The notes beneath the pieces are model-generated. The model searched no databases. It was not told the origin of the DNA and was given only the letters and a program-made list of their open reading frames with translations. A stretch of DNA of 64,000 nt. It comes from Limnomonas spitsbergensis (lineage: Eukaryota > Chlorophyta > Chlorophyceae > Chlamydomonadales). This document shows, piece by piece, positions 44,223 to 55,660 of this stretch. A program made the translations under genes and the position numbers. The stretch lies in the NCBI GenBank assembly GCA_037349105.1, contig JAYJMM010000119.1, positions 62,001 to 126,000 of the forward strand. The letters are read 5' to 3'. Position 1 is the first letter of the stretch. Every line of letters begins with the position of its first letter.

Positions 44223-47200
44223 TTAGTTCTTCTCGTCATCCTTCTTCTCCGCGTCCTTGATCTTCTTGGCGCGGACGCCAACCAAGCGCAGGTTGGATCG
44301 CTCCCTCCTGAGCTTCCCGTATGCGCGTGCCTCCTGTGGACCGAAAGAGCAAGGGCAGCAACAGCGGGGGCAGACGCATCAGGGCCACGAGGATTCCAGC
44401 CACCCTATACCGCAACTGACTAAACCGTCAATCATCAGCGCAGCCTCAATGTCTTCACTTGACAAAAAGTTATCTTCCTACCAGGCAACAAGGGTCCTAT
44501 CAAAGCCCCTATCAAACCAGCCGACAATCTGAAACCCCTTCAACCTCTCAGACAAGCCGTTCAGACAGGCTAATCTACACTGCTCAGCCTGATCCTCTAG
44601 GCCTTCCATTTCCTTCCACGGGAACCCATCCCACCCCCAGCCATTTCCACAAACCTTAATGAAAAAATAACCTTTTCGACCACATCCAACAGCCTCTCTT
44701 ATCCAAGCCTCCCCTAGCCAAGCACTGTCGAGGCTTCACCCGCCATAAAAGTCGATATCAAAGCCTCCCCGTCAAAGCACTTGCTATTGAGCCATATCCC
44801 ACATCAAAGCATCATACGTCATCAAAGCCTCCCCTATCCAAGCCCCCCCCTGTTTTCACCTTCATGTCCTTGGTGACCTTGACGACCTCCATGACGTGCT
44901 TGGCCACCGTGATGGGCATAATGGCGTCTGTCTTCTGGGACACAGTCTTGGCGTCCTCAGCAGAGCACTCGAATTTCTGTAGAAGGAGAGGGCAGACACG
45001 TGAGGGAAGGAGGCATATTTACGGACATGATGGAACAGACAAAAAGACATAGCGTGCACATGGACCACAACAAATTCAGGATGAAAAAGCCATTGACAAA
45101 GGGTTGCATGTAGATAACTCAAAATGCTTGATGTCAAATCATTGTTTGGAGCAAGATAGTCAACTGGTCATAGTAGGCAAATATAACGATTTTCTCTGGA
45201 TCAGAAGAAGCCTGTTCCAATGCTTGATGAAGCGCGCACTATAACACCTTTGCCAGGTTGCTGGTCAGCAGCCAATGGGCCGTTCAGTACTAAACCTTAC
45301 CTAACCAACGTCCTGTGGACCAAAGCAGGGGTTGTTACCTTCAAAATGCATCAAATCGAACAAGCTCACCTGGGGCTTGTTGGCGTTGATGGTGCTGGGC
45401 TGAAGCCCTATACCCTAAACCCTAGGTGCTGCAATACCAGCCAGCACTGCTCACCTTGGGCTTCTTGGCGTTGCGGGGCAGGATGACAACGTTGCTCCTG
45501 TATGCCTTCAGGCGGTTCACATTCATCTGAGGAGGGAGAGGGGATGCATGTGGGTTATATACTTGCATATGACTCATGAGGGTCCTCATATAATGAGCAG
45601 GGAGTGGATAACATTTCAGAATTCGTTTTTATCCACTCCATTGGTACCGGGTAGCCAAAGAAATAGTCAAAGAGGGCGCTTAAGAACGAAACCAGGGAGG
45701 AATACTTAATTGGCCCACATAGCTCATGTAGGTAAAAAGTCAGCTGCTGGTTTCTTGTCCAAAGTGATGGGTAGCATCTGGTTGTACTCCTTACCACACC
45801 GGAATCACGCTAATTGGCTTGCTGTGGCAAAGTAAACTTCAAGCAACTGCGCAGGTCCCTATTGCGAACTTTGTCAACGGTCTTACTGGGTAACACTCTG
45901 TCCTCTGGAAACGGATCCAAGCATCCTGTTTGGGCACTGGGCAGGTGCTCTTAACACTGCACCACCCACGGCTAGGACTGTAGCAACTGACTTGGAAGTC
46001 AAGGAGAAGACAGACATCCTCTCCTCGAGTCATTTTTTAAGTAGAGAGACACGCCTCGGGACGCATCCCCTCTTCATACACCAGATCAAACTCTCATATC
46101 CACTGTTAAAACGCAAACAGGAGGTCCAGATAAAAAGGCCCCAGAAGCCCCAGATCAAAAGACCCCCAAAATAGTGTAAAACACCCGGCCGTGCAAGCCG
46201 GGTCATGCAAGCCCCGCATTATAACCCACCCTTGAAACCCCGATCCTGGTGCGCCCACCTGCAGTCCCTCCAAGGACCTGTTCTTGCGGCGGTGGTCCAC
46301 AGAGATGCCAATGGTGGGGGCGAACTTGACAGGGATGCCGGCCTCCTGCGGATATTGCAAGAGGGTGCGGTTCAGGGTTCCGTGTCCAGCCACCTTGACC
46401 GGGAGGTCTCCATTGCAAATTGCAGCGGAATGAGACACTGCCATCCACATTACAGGAAGCGGCAAAACAGACAGGCAGCCTGGGGGTACAAGCCTCCCAT
46501 GAGAGAGAGTGAAGCCACCACAGGATACATTCTGATACCAACACTTCATTCTGATGCCAACACTTCGAACAAGCAAGGCGTTTTCCGAAATGCGGATTGA
46601 GGGGGTGCCTGGCGCAGGCACTTGAGGCGATGAGATGTACCACAGGCTGCATACCCTCCCCATGCTCCTGCAACCGTTCCTAACAACTGTGGTAACATTT
46701 CATTCCCGCATGGTCGTCAAACCGCATCGGTACTTGCTTGCTATCATTTTTATCATTGATAGCTACCCCAAACCGTGCCATGCTTTACTGCATGCAGTGG
46801 CTGTGCCTGGCGTCGGCCAAGAGATTTCACCAGGCTGCATAGGCTGCCGAGCACCATGCTGGGATTGATTCATAAGGTGCGCAGGGCCCAGCCTTAAAGG
46901 CATGGGGGCTCTCTTGCACCCATTTCAGAATGGTAGGAAATAAAAACACCTAAACTTCTGCATCACAAGGCCACAAAGTGGAAGTGTGCAGCACAACCTA
47001 TTCATCGTGCACCCACGTGGCTCTTCAATACCTCTCAGGGTCTCTCTCAGCCATCCCCCTCTGAAATTGGCACCTGCATTTTTGTTTTCAAATGATACCC
47101 AGGGTGCAGCATAAGCAAGCCACATGTGCATGTGCTCTTCTGAACTCTCCAGAATAGCCTTGGGTATCCTGAATGCACCACCATCCCCATTCTTCTAGGG

Positions 47201-47879
47201 ATCCTCCAATTGCAGCCATCCTCTAACCGCTTTTTAAAAGAAAACATCTTTAAATGGAGGTCCCTCAATCCAATTAGTTCACAAAAAGTACAGAAGGTGC
47301 TAGTGTGTGCTCCTCTTGTGAGGGGTGTGGGGGCTCAGCGGTACACCAGTACGGGACTCAGCCATGAGCCTAATGAGCGCACCTTGAGCTCCTCGAGGGT
47401 GAATCCCCTGCCGATGCGGCTCTTGGTGTTGTACCTGACCGTCTGGCCACGCACAATAGGCTTCAGGCTGCCAGCCACAGGCCTGGGGAACACTGCCTTG
47501 GCCTTCTCGGCGCGAGCTGCGTGCATGCAGGCAATGGTGTGCAGACTCTCAGTGGAGTCACGGCAGTTTACCCCGCCAGGCACGGAATTGAAAGCTGCGT
47601 GATGATGAGATGCAATGCGTTGCGCTGCTACGGGGCCTAGATCGCCAAAGTTGCTTAATGCTGGTAGCCGCTTTGCACTGCATCAGATTGACGCACCAGC
47701 TCTCCTTCGCACTTTACGAGCAGGCTGGTTGAACCAGGTCTTCACGTAGAACTGCCACTTCTGCACAGGGCGCGAAGGCAACAAGGGGCGTCACGGCAAA
47801 CCGAGCAGAGAGGAGCTGCTCCATGATCCCGTACCTTGTGGAAGTGGGCGTTGGGGACCTGGTTATTGTGACGGACCAT
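44223..47879 (-). CDS. RPL13: 60S ribosomal protein eL13 (L13), seven exons
   Basis: This encodes a component of the large cytosolic ribosomal subunit. Exons: 47835-47879, 47697-47760, 47383-47516, 46259-46345, 45455-45526, 44860-44976, 44223-44333. They sum to 630 nt, that is 209 residues plus TAA, the usual eL13 length, and all phases fit. The protein begins [15 protein letters not shown], the family's hallmark start. It continues with [83 protein letters not shown] and [15 protein letters not shown], and ends in a basic/acidic tail ([11 protein letters not shown]). The introns are long for a ribosomal protein gene (about 74 bp to 1 kb). All donors are GT and acceptors AG. This gene is the surest in the window and shows that the contig is nuclear. 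Confidence 0.96.
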
Positions 47880-48335
47880 TCTTGCTAACGCCCTGCCAAA
47901 AACGTAGGAAATAAGTTTTGGCCGGAAATGGCAGCCGCCTGCGCCCAGTGAGCAGAGGCAACACCAGGGAGGTCACAAACAATCCAACTCACGAGTCGTT
48001 TACACCGCTCGAAAGGAGGAGAGAAGCAGCAATGCTGATCATGGTTCGATGGCATGCCCCATCAAACAATGTACGGCAAGTTGTCTCATTACCAAAATTA
48101 GCAAGGCAGGTTGCTTGCGAGGATATTTTGATCTTAAAGTTCTTACAACATATTTTATAAAGACTTGCTATGGTTTATATGCCTGTCAAGTAGACACCCA
48201 TCGCCTTGCCAAATGCAGGGGTCAGCCATGATATGTTTTTCCTTCTGTCCAGTCGAAATTTTTGAAGCACGTGCGCAGCCACAATGGAACAGTGACCAGC
48301 TGGAAGCATTGCAGTCTTTGAGCTGCCACTAGGTC

Positions 48336-48816
48336 AGCTGCATGGGGACATGGAGGGGCTCTGAACCAGACTCCTCTAGGCCACCCTCTTCCGCCTCGAA
48401 GAAGCAGCAGCAAAAGCAGGAATGGTGTATTTCAGGAAGAAGAGGTAGCATGATCCTTCCAGAGGACATGGAGTCAAGCCGTGGGTGGCACTGGCCGGGC
48501 GCTGTGCCAATGCCTGCTCCACCCCCCACTGACCCCAGTCTTCCAAGCGCCTTCCGTAACTCCCCCTTTCACGTGCTTGGATCCAACCTCCGCTCCACTG
48601 GATCAGCCGCCAAGCCCAGCGGCACGTCAGTCTAAACCCAGGACCAGCAGCCGCACGCCGGATCAGCAGCCGAGCATCCAGGGCCTGGCCAGCTGGCTGC
48701 TCCGCAATCCGGAGATCAGGCAGCTAGCGCAGTTGGAGCGAGAAGCAGCCGCTTACATAGAAGAGGAGCTCGCAGCCATCGCCATGCGCCAAGACGATAG
48801 TTCCAGCAGTGGATAG
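48336..48816 (+). CDS. hypothetical protein, C-terminal part; two frames
   Basis: An ATG at 48342 opens 97 codons (Ser/Pro-rich, with KKQQQKQE). An overlapping +1 frame runs to 48816 and ends in a helical segment, GLASWLLRNPEIRQLAQLE then AAAYIEEELAAIAMRQDD and SSSSG. The helix looks like a real domain end. How the two frames join (intron or indel around 48560-48630) is unclear. No family is recognised. Confidence 0.35.
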
Positions 48817-51800
48817 ACCACAAGTGGGAGCAGCGGGAGCCCCATAGGTTGGAGGAGCAGGTGGGGGCTGAGGGATCACGGATTAGGCTGAAGCCTGGCC
48901 TGCTGGTAGCTTGGGGCGGGCGCTGCTGCTGTGGGGGATTCACTGCTGTTGTTGCTGCTGCTGCTGCTGCTCCGTCTGGTGTGTGTGTGTGTGTGAGAGA
49001 GAGGGTTTCATCCTGGGGGTTGTCATGGTTCACGGGGCGGGCGCTGCTGCTGCTGCAGGGAGTTGTGGTGGTGGGGGTCTGCTCACTGGGTGCGGATGAT
49101 CTGTACCAGTAGCATTGTTGTTATTATAAAAAGATCTACCTCACTGTGTAATTTCTGTGCCTCCTTAGGAAGCTGTCTATCATCCATTGCACAGTCCGTG
49201 AGGAGCATTATGGTAGTTTATTTCTCTATAACTACCTGTTTACTGCCCGAAGCTAGTTATAGCAACGGATAGGTTGTGGCCCTGAACCCTGAACCATCTA
49301 CCTCCACGGCTTCTAGCCTTGAATCTTGAACCCTGAGCCCTTCACCCCCACAGGTTTTAGCCCTGAACCCTGAACCTTTTACCTCCACGGGTTGCTTAAT
49401 TCATATAATCATATGGGTTTGACTGAAGGATAACCTTAGTTGCTAGATTCCTTGAGGTACCCAAGCTATGTACATGGGACATGTATCTGCGTGGACAATG
49501 TGGGCACCATGCAAGTCTGCTGCGTACACCCAATGTCCAACAGGACCTGATGTTGGGATCCTGCCGGATGTACTGCCTTACGACCCTCCCAAATGTCATG
49601 CCTGACGCCTTTCCCTGCAGGAGGATTAGACATGGCCAAATGGAACCTTGCCAAGCTGGACTTCGGGGTGTCAGTAGTTATCCTAGTTCTGGCCTTGGCC
49701 TCTGGGATGTCATGACTCAGCCAAGCAGCAAGTCGATCTCTGCTGTGTGCGGCCGCACCTCACCCGCCCTATTTTTGGAAACTGGCGAAGTCCTCATGTC
49801 CTCTGCGTGGCTGCTGCTGCTGCGTATTGACACACAAGCAGTAGGAGTCAGATTCCCTTGGCATGTTTTATACGGTATGAAGATTCCTGCATGTTCTTCA
49901 TAGCAGCATATTTATAAAGATGGCACTGGCCAGGTGCATGTCACATTTTTCATTGGCAAGGCAAGCAGCATGACGGCGTGATGATGCAACTGGTTTATGA
50001 AATCTCTAGTCCGAATCTGGAATCTGCAGGGGGGGAATTCTGCCTTATAGCATTGACACTGCTGCAGTGTCCTGAATCCCCCCGAAATGGCGCTGTCACT
50101 GGGGCCATCACGGCCGGCATGCTGTGGGCATTGATAACCTGAGCTGATTGTCCAGCCTTCTGTCGTGTTTGCTCATTTGACTGTTCTGGTCATGGGTTTC
50201 CATTCTTCCGCTTATCGTTTACATACCAGCCTTTCTTTTCAGTTCACACCAGACCACCTTATTTGGGGGGGTGGCAAAATGCGCTTTCACTGTGCCAATT
50301 ATGGGGGACCAAACCATGACCGGTCTTAGGCCGGCGGCCCAAGCTCCTAGGCACCATGCACCAGGATCCCTCCGCCGCATGTCGGGACGTGGTTGAAGTG
50401 TAGCTGAAGTACACTCTAAATGACACATATGTTTGGCTAGGCAGGTGGCAGGTCCTGCATTTTCCATGACCCCAACCAACCTGAGCAACCCAAGCGACTC
50501 AACCAGTCCAACCAACTCCATCAACCCTAGCAATCCATCCGACCCAACCATATGTTCTGGTCCTCGGTGGTGAACTGTTGCCTGCTGGCCAACTGCAGCT
50601 GGCTCCTACCGATGACAGGCTTCTGGCTCATGGTCAACTTTGGGAGCATCGGACAGGTCACGGCGTCACGCACCTGCGGCTCTTCCTGGCTTGCTGCGAG
50701 TGTGAGGCGGGTTAGGCATCATTTCATTCAGGTGAGGAGGGTCAGGCTAATGCTGTTCTGTGTCCTTAACCCTCACTTTTTCCTGTGAGGCACACCGCTG
50801 TCTACCTGTGTTGGGGGGGGGCGGGCGGGCTGGACTCATGCTCGCCACGGCCAAAGCGCCAGGCTCCTTGCATGCTGCAAGTGCGGCCTGTTGTCTGCTG
50901 GGTGCGCAGATGGGCAATAGCGGGTTGTTTTTCATCGCTGTGATTCTGCACGACTTGTGCTCAGGACTGATTTAAAATAATTGATATGGGGTCGGCTGTA
51001 TGCTGCCTGTCTGGCGCGTCACAGGCTTATGTCACTGTATGTGCAGTTTTACCCCCTGCTTTTACATACCATTTGAGACAGCGCCTCATATTCAAGGAGG
51101 CCTCATCCAAGGAGACTTGGGGCATGCCAGTTAAGTTGTTATTAATTATTTATCTGTCGTATTTGAACATAGGTTGAGGCGCCCGCTATTGAGGAGGAGG
51201 GCGTGGGGACAGATCTCGTGTCCCCCCCCCAAAAGGGGACTAGGCTGCTAGGCTGCAGCTGTACGGAGAAGAGATGGGCTATTGCTGCGGCCCGACCAGC
51301 GACAACAGCAACAAAAGGAAGGATGTAGGTGACATCATCAGCGTGCATGCCTGTATGAGTTTTTGAATGTCCGTGTGATCATGTCCCTTCAGCTCCACGT
51401 TCATGGGAGTTGTCACTTTGTACCGCAGTGTCGTTCAGGAATTGAAGTGCCGTATTCCTTGCATGGCCTCATAAAATCTGTGGGCTGATTTCAATTTTTC
51501 TGCTTCGGGTTGTTTGATGTAAACGCCTAGATGTGGCCGCCAGCTTATTCTGGCCATTCTTGTTTGTTCTCGCTTGCGGCAGTTTAATGTAGTGCTCAAT
51601 CTGGTTTGGGGGCACCTATCCCATGCTTTTGATCAGATGCTCGGCAGGACTTCAAATATTCGCAATTAGACGTGGTTTCATTTTGGATGAGAGGCCTGAA
51701 TGTGAATCCCGTAAATTTCTCAGTCGTCTATTTTTGCATTTGTAGGTGCTTTGCAGGCCTTGTTGTGCAGTGACTGAAAAATGGTTGACTGTCCAAGGCC

Positions 51801-53340
51801 GATGCCAGTCCAAGGCCGATAATGGGACTGCTGTTGGGGGTGGTTTGCGACACAAGGGATTTTCTCCCCATGTATTGGGCGGCAGAACAGGAAGAATGCA
51901 GGATATAGCTGAGCAGCAAAAGCCATCGTCAGTAGCAGTTTTATTTTCTAGATTTTGCAAGACGGTATTTCTTTTCAAAAAAATGCCCCAGGGGGGGCGG
52001 AGTGGATAAATCATCTACCAATATTTTCTTCTTCATTGCTAAACCGGTATATGTCAACATCCTTAGAGTCAAAAGGTATGCTTTGCTGGACTTCAGAAAT
52101 ATAGTCTAGTAGCAAGGAGACGTAGCAAATCTGTAAGATGAAAGGATGGCTGCTGCTGTTGCGTAAGTGGAACGCTGCCACAATTTATGGCCATGGTCTG
52201 GCCGAAATGCCTGAGAAGGATAGGCCAGACAGAGTCACATGCGGTCACTCTATTTCACATATAACGTCCTGTACTTCTTTGCCTTTCCGGCCTCTCCTTT
52301 TGTTCCTTTCCCCCCCTCTTCCTTTTGGTTTCCCCTTTTTCCGTTCTGAACAGTTGGGCGCCCACGCGGCCGAGCTTTGAGCGGGCCCTTAGGTGTAACG
52401 GTTTTGACATCTTTAACGTCCATTCAGGACAGTACAACCCAAAATACAGCAGAGACCTTAAGACCCAGGGTGCTATTATGGCCCCATCCAACTGCTTGAC
52501 TTGAGGGAATGGGCTCAGAAATAGAAGGGACAAACATGCGGAAAACACACATAAACACAATGACTGATGCGCACAAACTGACATTCAGTTCAACAATTAT
52601 CAAAGCCATAGAAAACCAAGTCTGCAAAGATGAAACCATCACGCGCATACATGGAAGCCAGGAAACATAACATGAACGATGATGTCTTCTCACCCATGAA
52701 CAAAGGGGCTGCTGCCTCCTTTCACACCGACGTTTCGTTCGTTATGGGCAATCACTTGTTCTAAAAAACGCCTCACAACAGCAAATCAATTAGAGGGAAA
52801 CCTCTGGAACACAGACATGTGTTTTCACGCGGCACCGATCGTATTGACGAAAGGAAATTGGGTATACACGGCAGCGCACGGCGCTGTGATGGGCATCAAC
52901 CAAACATGAGTTACTGTGAGACTGAAACAAAGCAGCAATTCATGTGACTCTCAATCACAGCATTAAGGTTGTCTTTATTTCGGACTCACCAGCACCGGTA
53001 TGTGTAAAGCGTGAATCGTAATATAGATGTAGGTGAATGTCTGCTTTGAATGCAAAAAATGGAAACACGTCTTTGATGAGGATGTGGAAATCCAACAGAT
53101 ATTCCAAAAGGGCGGGAAAAGTTTTAGGATGTACAAACAATAAAAACACATAAGAGCAAGAACCCGGCAAACATGTCTGGATGAGTTCAGGCTGTTCAGC
53201 ACTCTAATGCTTTCTTTCAAAGATCCAGTCCCACTCTCTCACTGCCTGAGCCACTCGAATAAAAAAATAAAGAAATGAGGAGCTTTGGTCCGCCATGCCT
53301 GCACAGAGCTCGTCTCAAGTTGGGTCCGATGGGTCATCGC
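48817..53340. other. gene-poor region with microsatellites and repeat copies
   Basis: 48948-49010 has GCT, GT and GA microsatellites in a row. 49270-49395 repeats CCCTGAACC and CTCCACGG words. 49632-49715 encodes a 27-residue peptide with one membrane helix (FGVSVVILVLALASGMS) and TGA, just after a CCCTGCAG acceptor, so it may be a terminal exon. 50470-50545 is CAACC/CAAC-rich, reading as Asn-Pro-Ser on the plus strand. 52260-52405 is a dispersed repeat. I see nothing convincing elsewhere. Confidence 0.4.
52325..52405 (-). repeat. dispersed repeat, copy 3 (inverse orientation)
   Basis: Plus strand reads CAGTTGGGCGCCCACGCGGC, CGAGCTTTGAGCGGGCCCTT, AGGTGTAACGG. Its reverse complement matches 20116-20160 and 12160-12245. 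The pyrimidine tract to its left also matches 6976-7008, so the full repeat is longer than the core. Confidence 0.6.
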
Positions 53341-53349
53341 AGGTCTAGA

Positions 53350-54807
53350 TCAGCTGTGCCGGATCCACCCCCGTCATGGTTTCGCTGTGCCTGCGCACCA
53401 CTCCACGCAAGGTCGGGAAAGAGCCAGCGACCGCCGCTCCATCAAAGTGCCAGCTACACAGGCCAACAACAGACGCATGCTTTTGGCCGCAGCCGGGGGC
53501 CAGGCCCGCAAGCTGACCGGGGTAGCTCCTCATCCTCAGGGAGATTTCCTGCTTGCTGTCCACTGTGCTGCCAGAAGCAAGGCTGCCCTCGAGGATGGTG
53601 CTGCCCATAATAAAGGTTTTCAAATTCAAGGCATCGCCGAGCTCGACAGCGTTCTCGGCGCTGAGAGGCAGTAGGATAGCCTGCCTGACCAGTAAGCGAT
53701 CGCCACAGATGTCCCACTCATATGCTGGCTGAGGCTGTGGCTCTTGGTAGTGGTTACGGACATCATGGAGCCGCTTAGGTTGGCTGAGATATGGCCCAAG
53801 CTGCAGACCTGCGACGATGAGCTGGCTATAACAAGCTTTTCAGCAGAAAGCTTGCAGCTGCTGCAACTGCTGGCCAACTCCCGAGGCGCAGGGGGCGCAT
53901 TGTGCATGTCATACATGCGTGTGTGTGCATTTTTGTTGAGGCCACGGGCCCTCTTGCGATAGACGGCTTTCTCCTTGGGCATGATAGGGGTAGGTGAGCG
54001 TTCTAGCGGCGGCGTACACCACTTGTTGCCTCTCCAGGCGGATTCCCTGGGTAGGGGCACCATCATCTCATCTTCGTAATCTACTTCATCGTCAGTGGAG
54101 GACAGTGCAGCTGTCAGCTGCTCCATCCGCACAGTCAGGGCAGCCAACTCATTGCTGCCCCCTTTTGTAACAGTAGTGGCTGAAGGAGTTGTTCTCTGCT
54201 GTGCGGGGGGAGGTTGGACAGATGGGGTGGGATCAGCCATACCGGTAACAAAATTAGCATGCAATGTAGTACTGTGCAGTAACCCGTTTTCATCCTTTTG
54301 CGCATCCGGATCCTAGAAAGAGCAACGACAGGCGACAGATGGTCACACTCAGTTTGTTCGGTATGCCAGGCAGAAGCTTAGGACGCCTAAATCGTTTGGT
54401 TGTGTCTCACCGATGGCTACTGATGATCGATGGTGGTCTGCGGGTGATCTTGTAGATTAGATCTGGATTCCTATATAGGTACTAACCGGGCTCTCTGACA
54501 CGTAGACGGTACCTGGCCACTCATATTTGGTCCTGGACAAGTATTGGGGCATTACTGGTGTTCCGAATGGAGTGGAAAGGTACGTTGCAAGATACTATAT
54601 GTGCCCTGGCTAGGGGATTATTGGCTCCTAATAACACAGCGTGTCGATCGGGCATCACAAGTCGCCTTGCTTGATCAGCCTCCCCAGCTACTGACGAACC
54701 TGGAGTGATGGGGGAGAAGTCACACCGCTAGCGTCCGTCTCAGTCTGGGTGCTGTGGGCCTGCTTCGACCGCCCGGGGCATGATGAAGGTGTGGTCTCCA
54801 TGGCGTC
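53350..54807 (-). CDS. hypothetical protein, frame change in the middle
   Basis: A first exon with ATG at 54807 (MNVLDAMETTPSSCPGRSKQ, to a CAG/GTTCGT donor near 54690) can precede an exon entered at about 54314 (CTTTCTAG/GATCCG). The latter reads DPDAQKDENGLLHS, MADPTPSVQPPPAQQ, NELAALTVRMEQLTAAL and an acidic STDDEVDYEDE. Near 53760-53800 the meaningful frame changes: one frame ends at 53626, while another carries on (LGPYLSQPKRLHDVRNHYQE, AYEWDICGDRLLVRQAILLP, ENAVELGDALNLKTFIMG) to a TAG at 53345. Either an unrecognised intron or an indel joins them. A Gln/Pro-rich, coiled, Gag-like layout is possible, but I assign no family. Confidence 0.4.
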
Positions 54808-55660
54808 GAGCACATTCATGCCTCCGGGTTGCCCGAAGCAAAACAACAGGAAGCTGAATGATTTTGTATGCCAGTTAACTTGGTGACGGCCTTGTGGCCT
54901 GCCATTTGGCATGTTGCCTATTGAACACAGGGATGTGTGACATGGGACATGATTTTTTCAGAAAAGACACTTCCCAAAACCCATTCCATTTCAGTATATC
55001 TTAATGAAATGCAATGTTGGGCACGGTGCTTGGATTGCCAATGACCTGAAATGTGCAAGCATGGGTAGTGTCTAGAGTAGGGAATTGGGCGCCGATCGGG
55101 CGGGTCTTGCCTCCGTTTCCTACGGCCTAGTGCGCCATGCGAGTCAGGAGGGGTGGGTGACATTCCATGCATGTTTCTAGATGTGGCATGGGGCAGCATG
55201 GGATGGGTGACTACGCTTAATTGCCTGGTCGTATGTCTCAAGCAAAGTGCGCAATCAATGGCTGTGGCCATGCATGTGACCTAAGGCCATACATTTCGCT
55301 CCCTGCTGGGACCCCCATCGTTGCGGCTGGACTGAGTGGCAGCGATCTTTCCTGTCAAGATCGTTTAGGGTTTAATGACCTGTATCGATTGATGGCTTGC
55401 TCGCACAATGCCGCGGAGCCAAGCATCGCCTGCGACCCTGTCTGCTCCGACCGGGCCCTCATCGCAGCGACTCGACTCTCTAGCAGTGATCCCGATTACG
55501 ACTTACGATCGTAAGACCTCAATTTGTATATGTTACCTGCGCACTAAAGAGGTGCACCTCTGCCTGACGACTCCGACCAGGCCGCCCTCGGCTTTTTGTA
55601 GGTTTGGTCGAACTCGCACGCCGACCTTTGATATATATGTCCAAGGTACGTTTAATTCAT
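54808..55660. other. intergenic DNA next to LINE 3' end
   Basis: No gene is supported. Around 55400-55500 the words GCGAC, CGACTC and CGATTACGACTTACGATCG recur, distantly recalling the CGACTGCT promoter clusters. Confidence 0.3.

Noticed and set aside
45405..45425. Telomere-like CCCTAAACCCTAGG in an eL13 intron (also AGGGTTTAAGG near 41660 and CCCTGAA words near 49270)
   Set aside because: Only one or two units each, inside genes or mixed sequence; not an interstitial telomere array.
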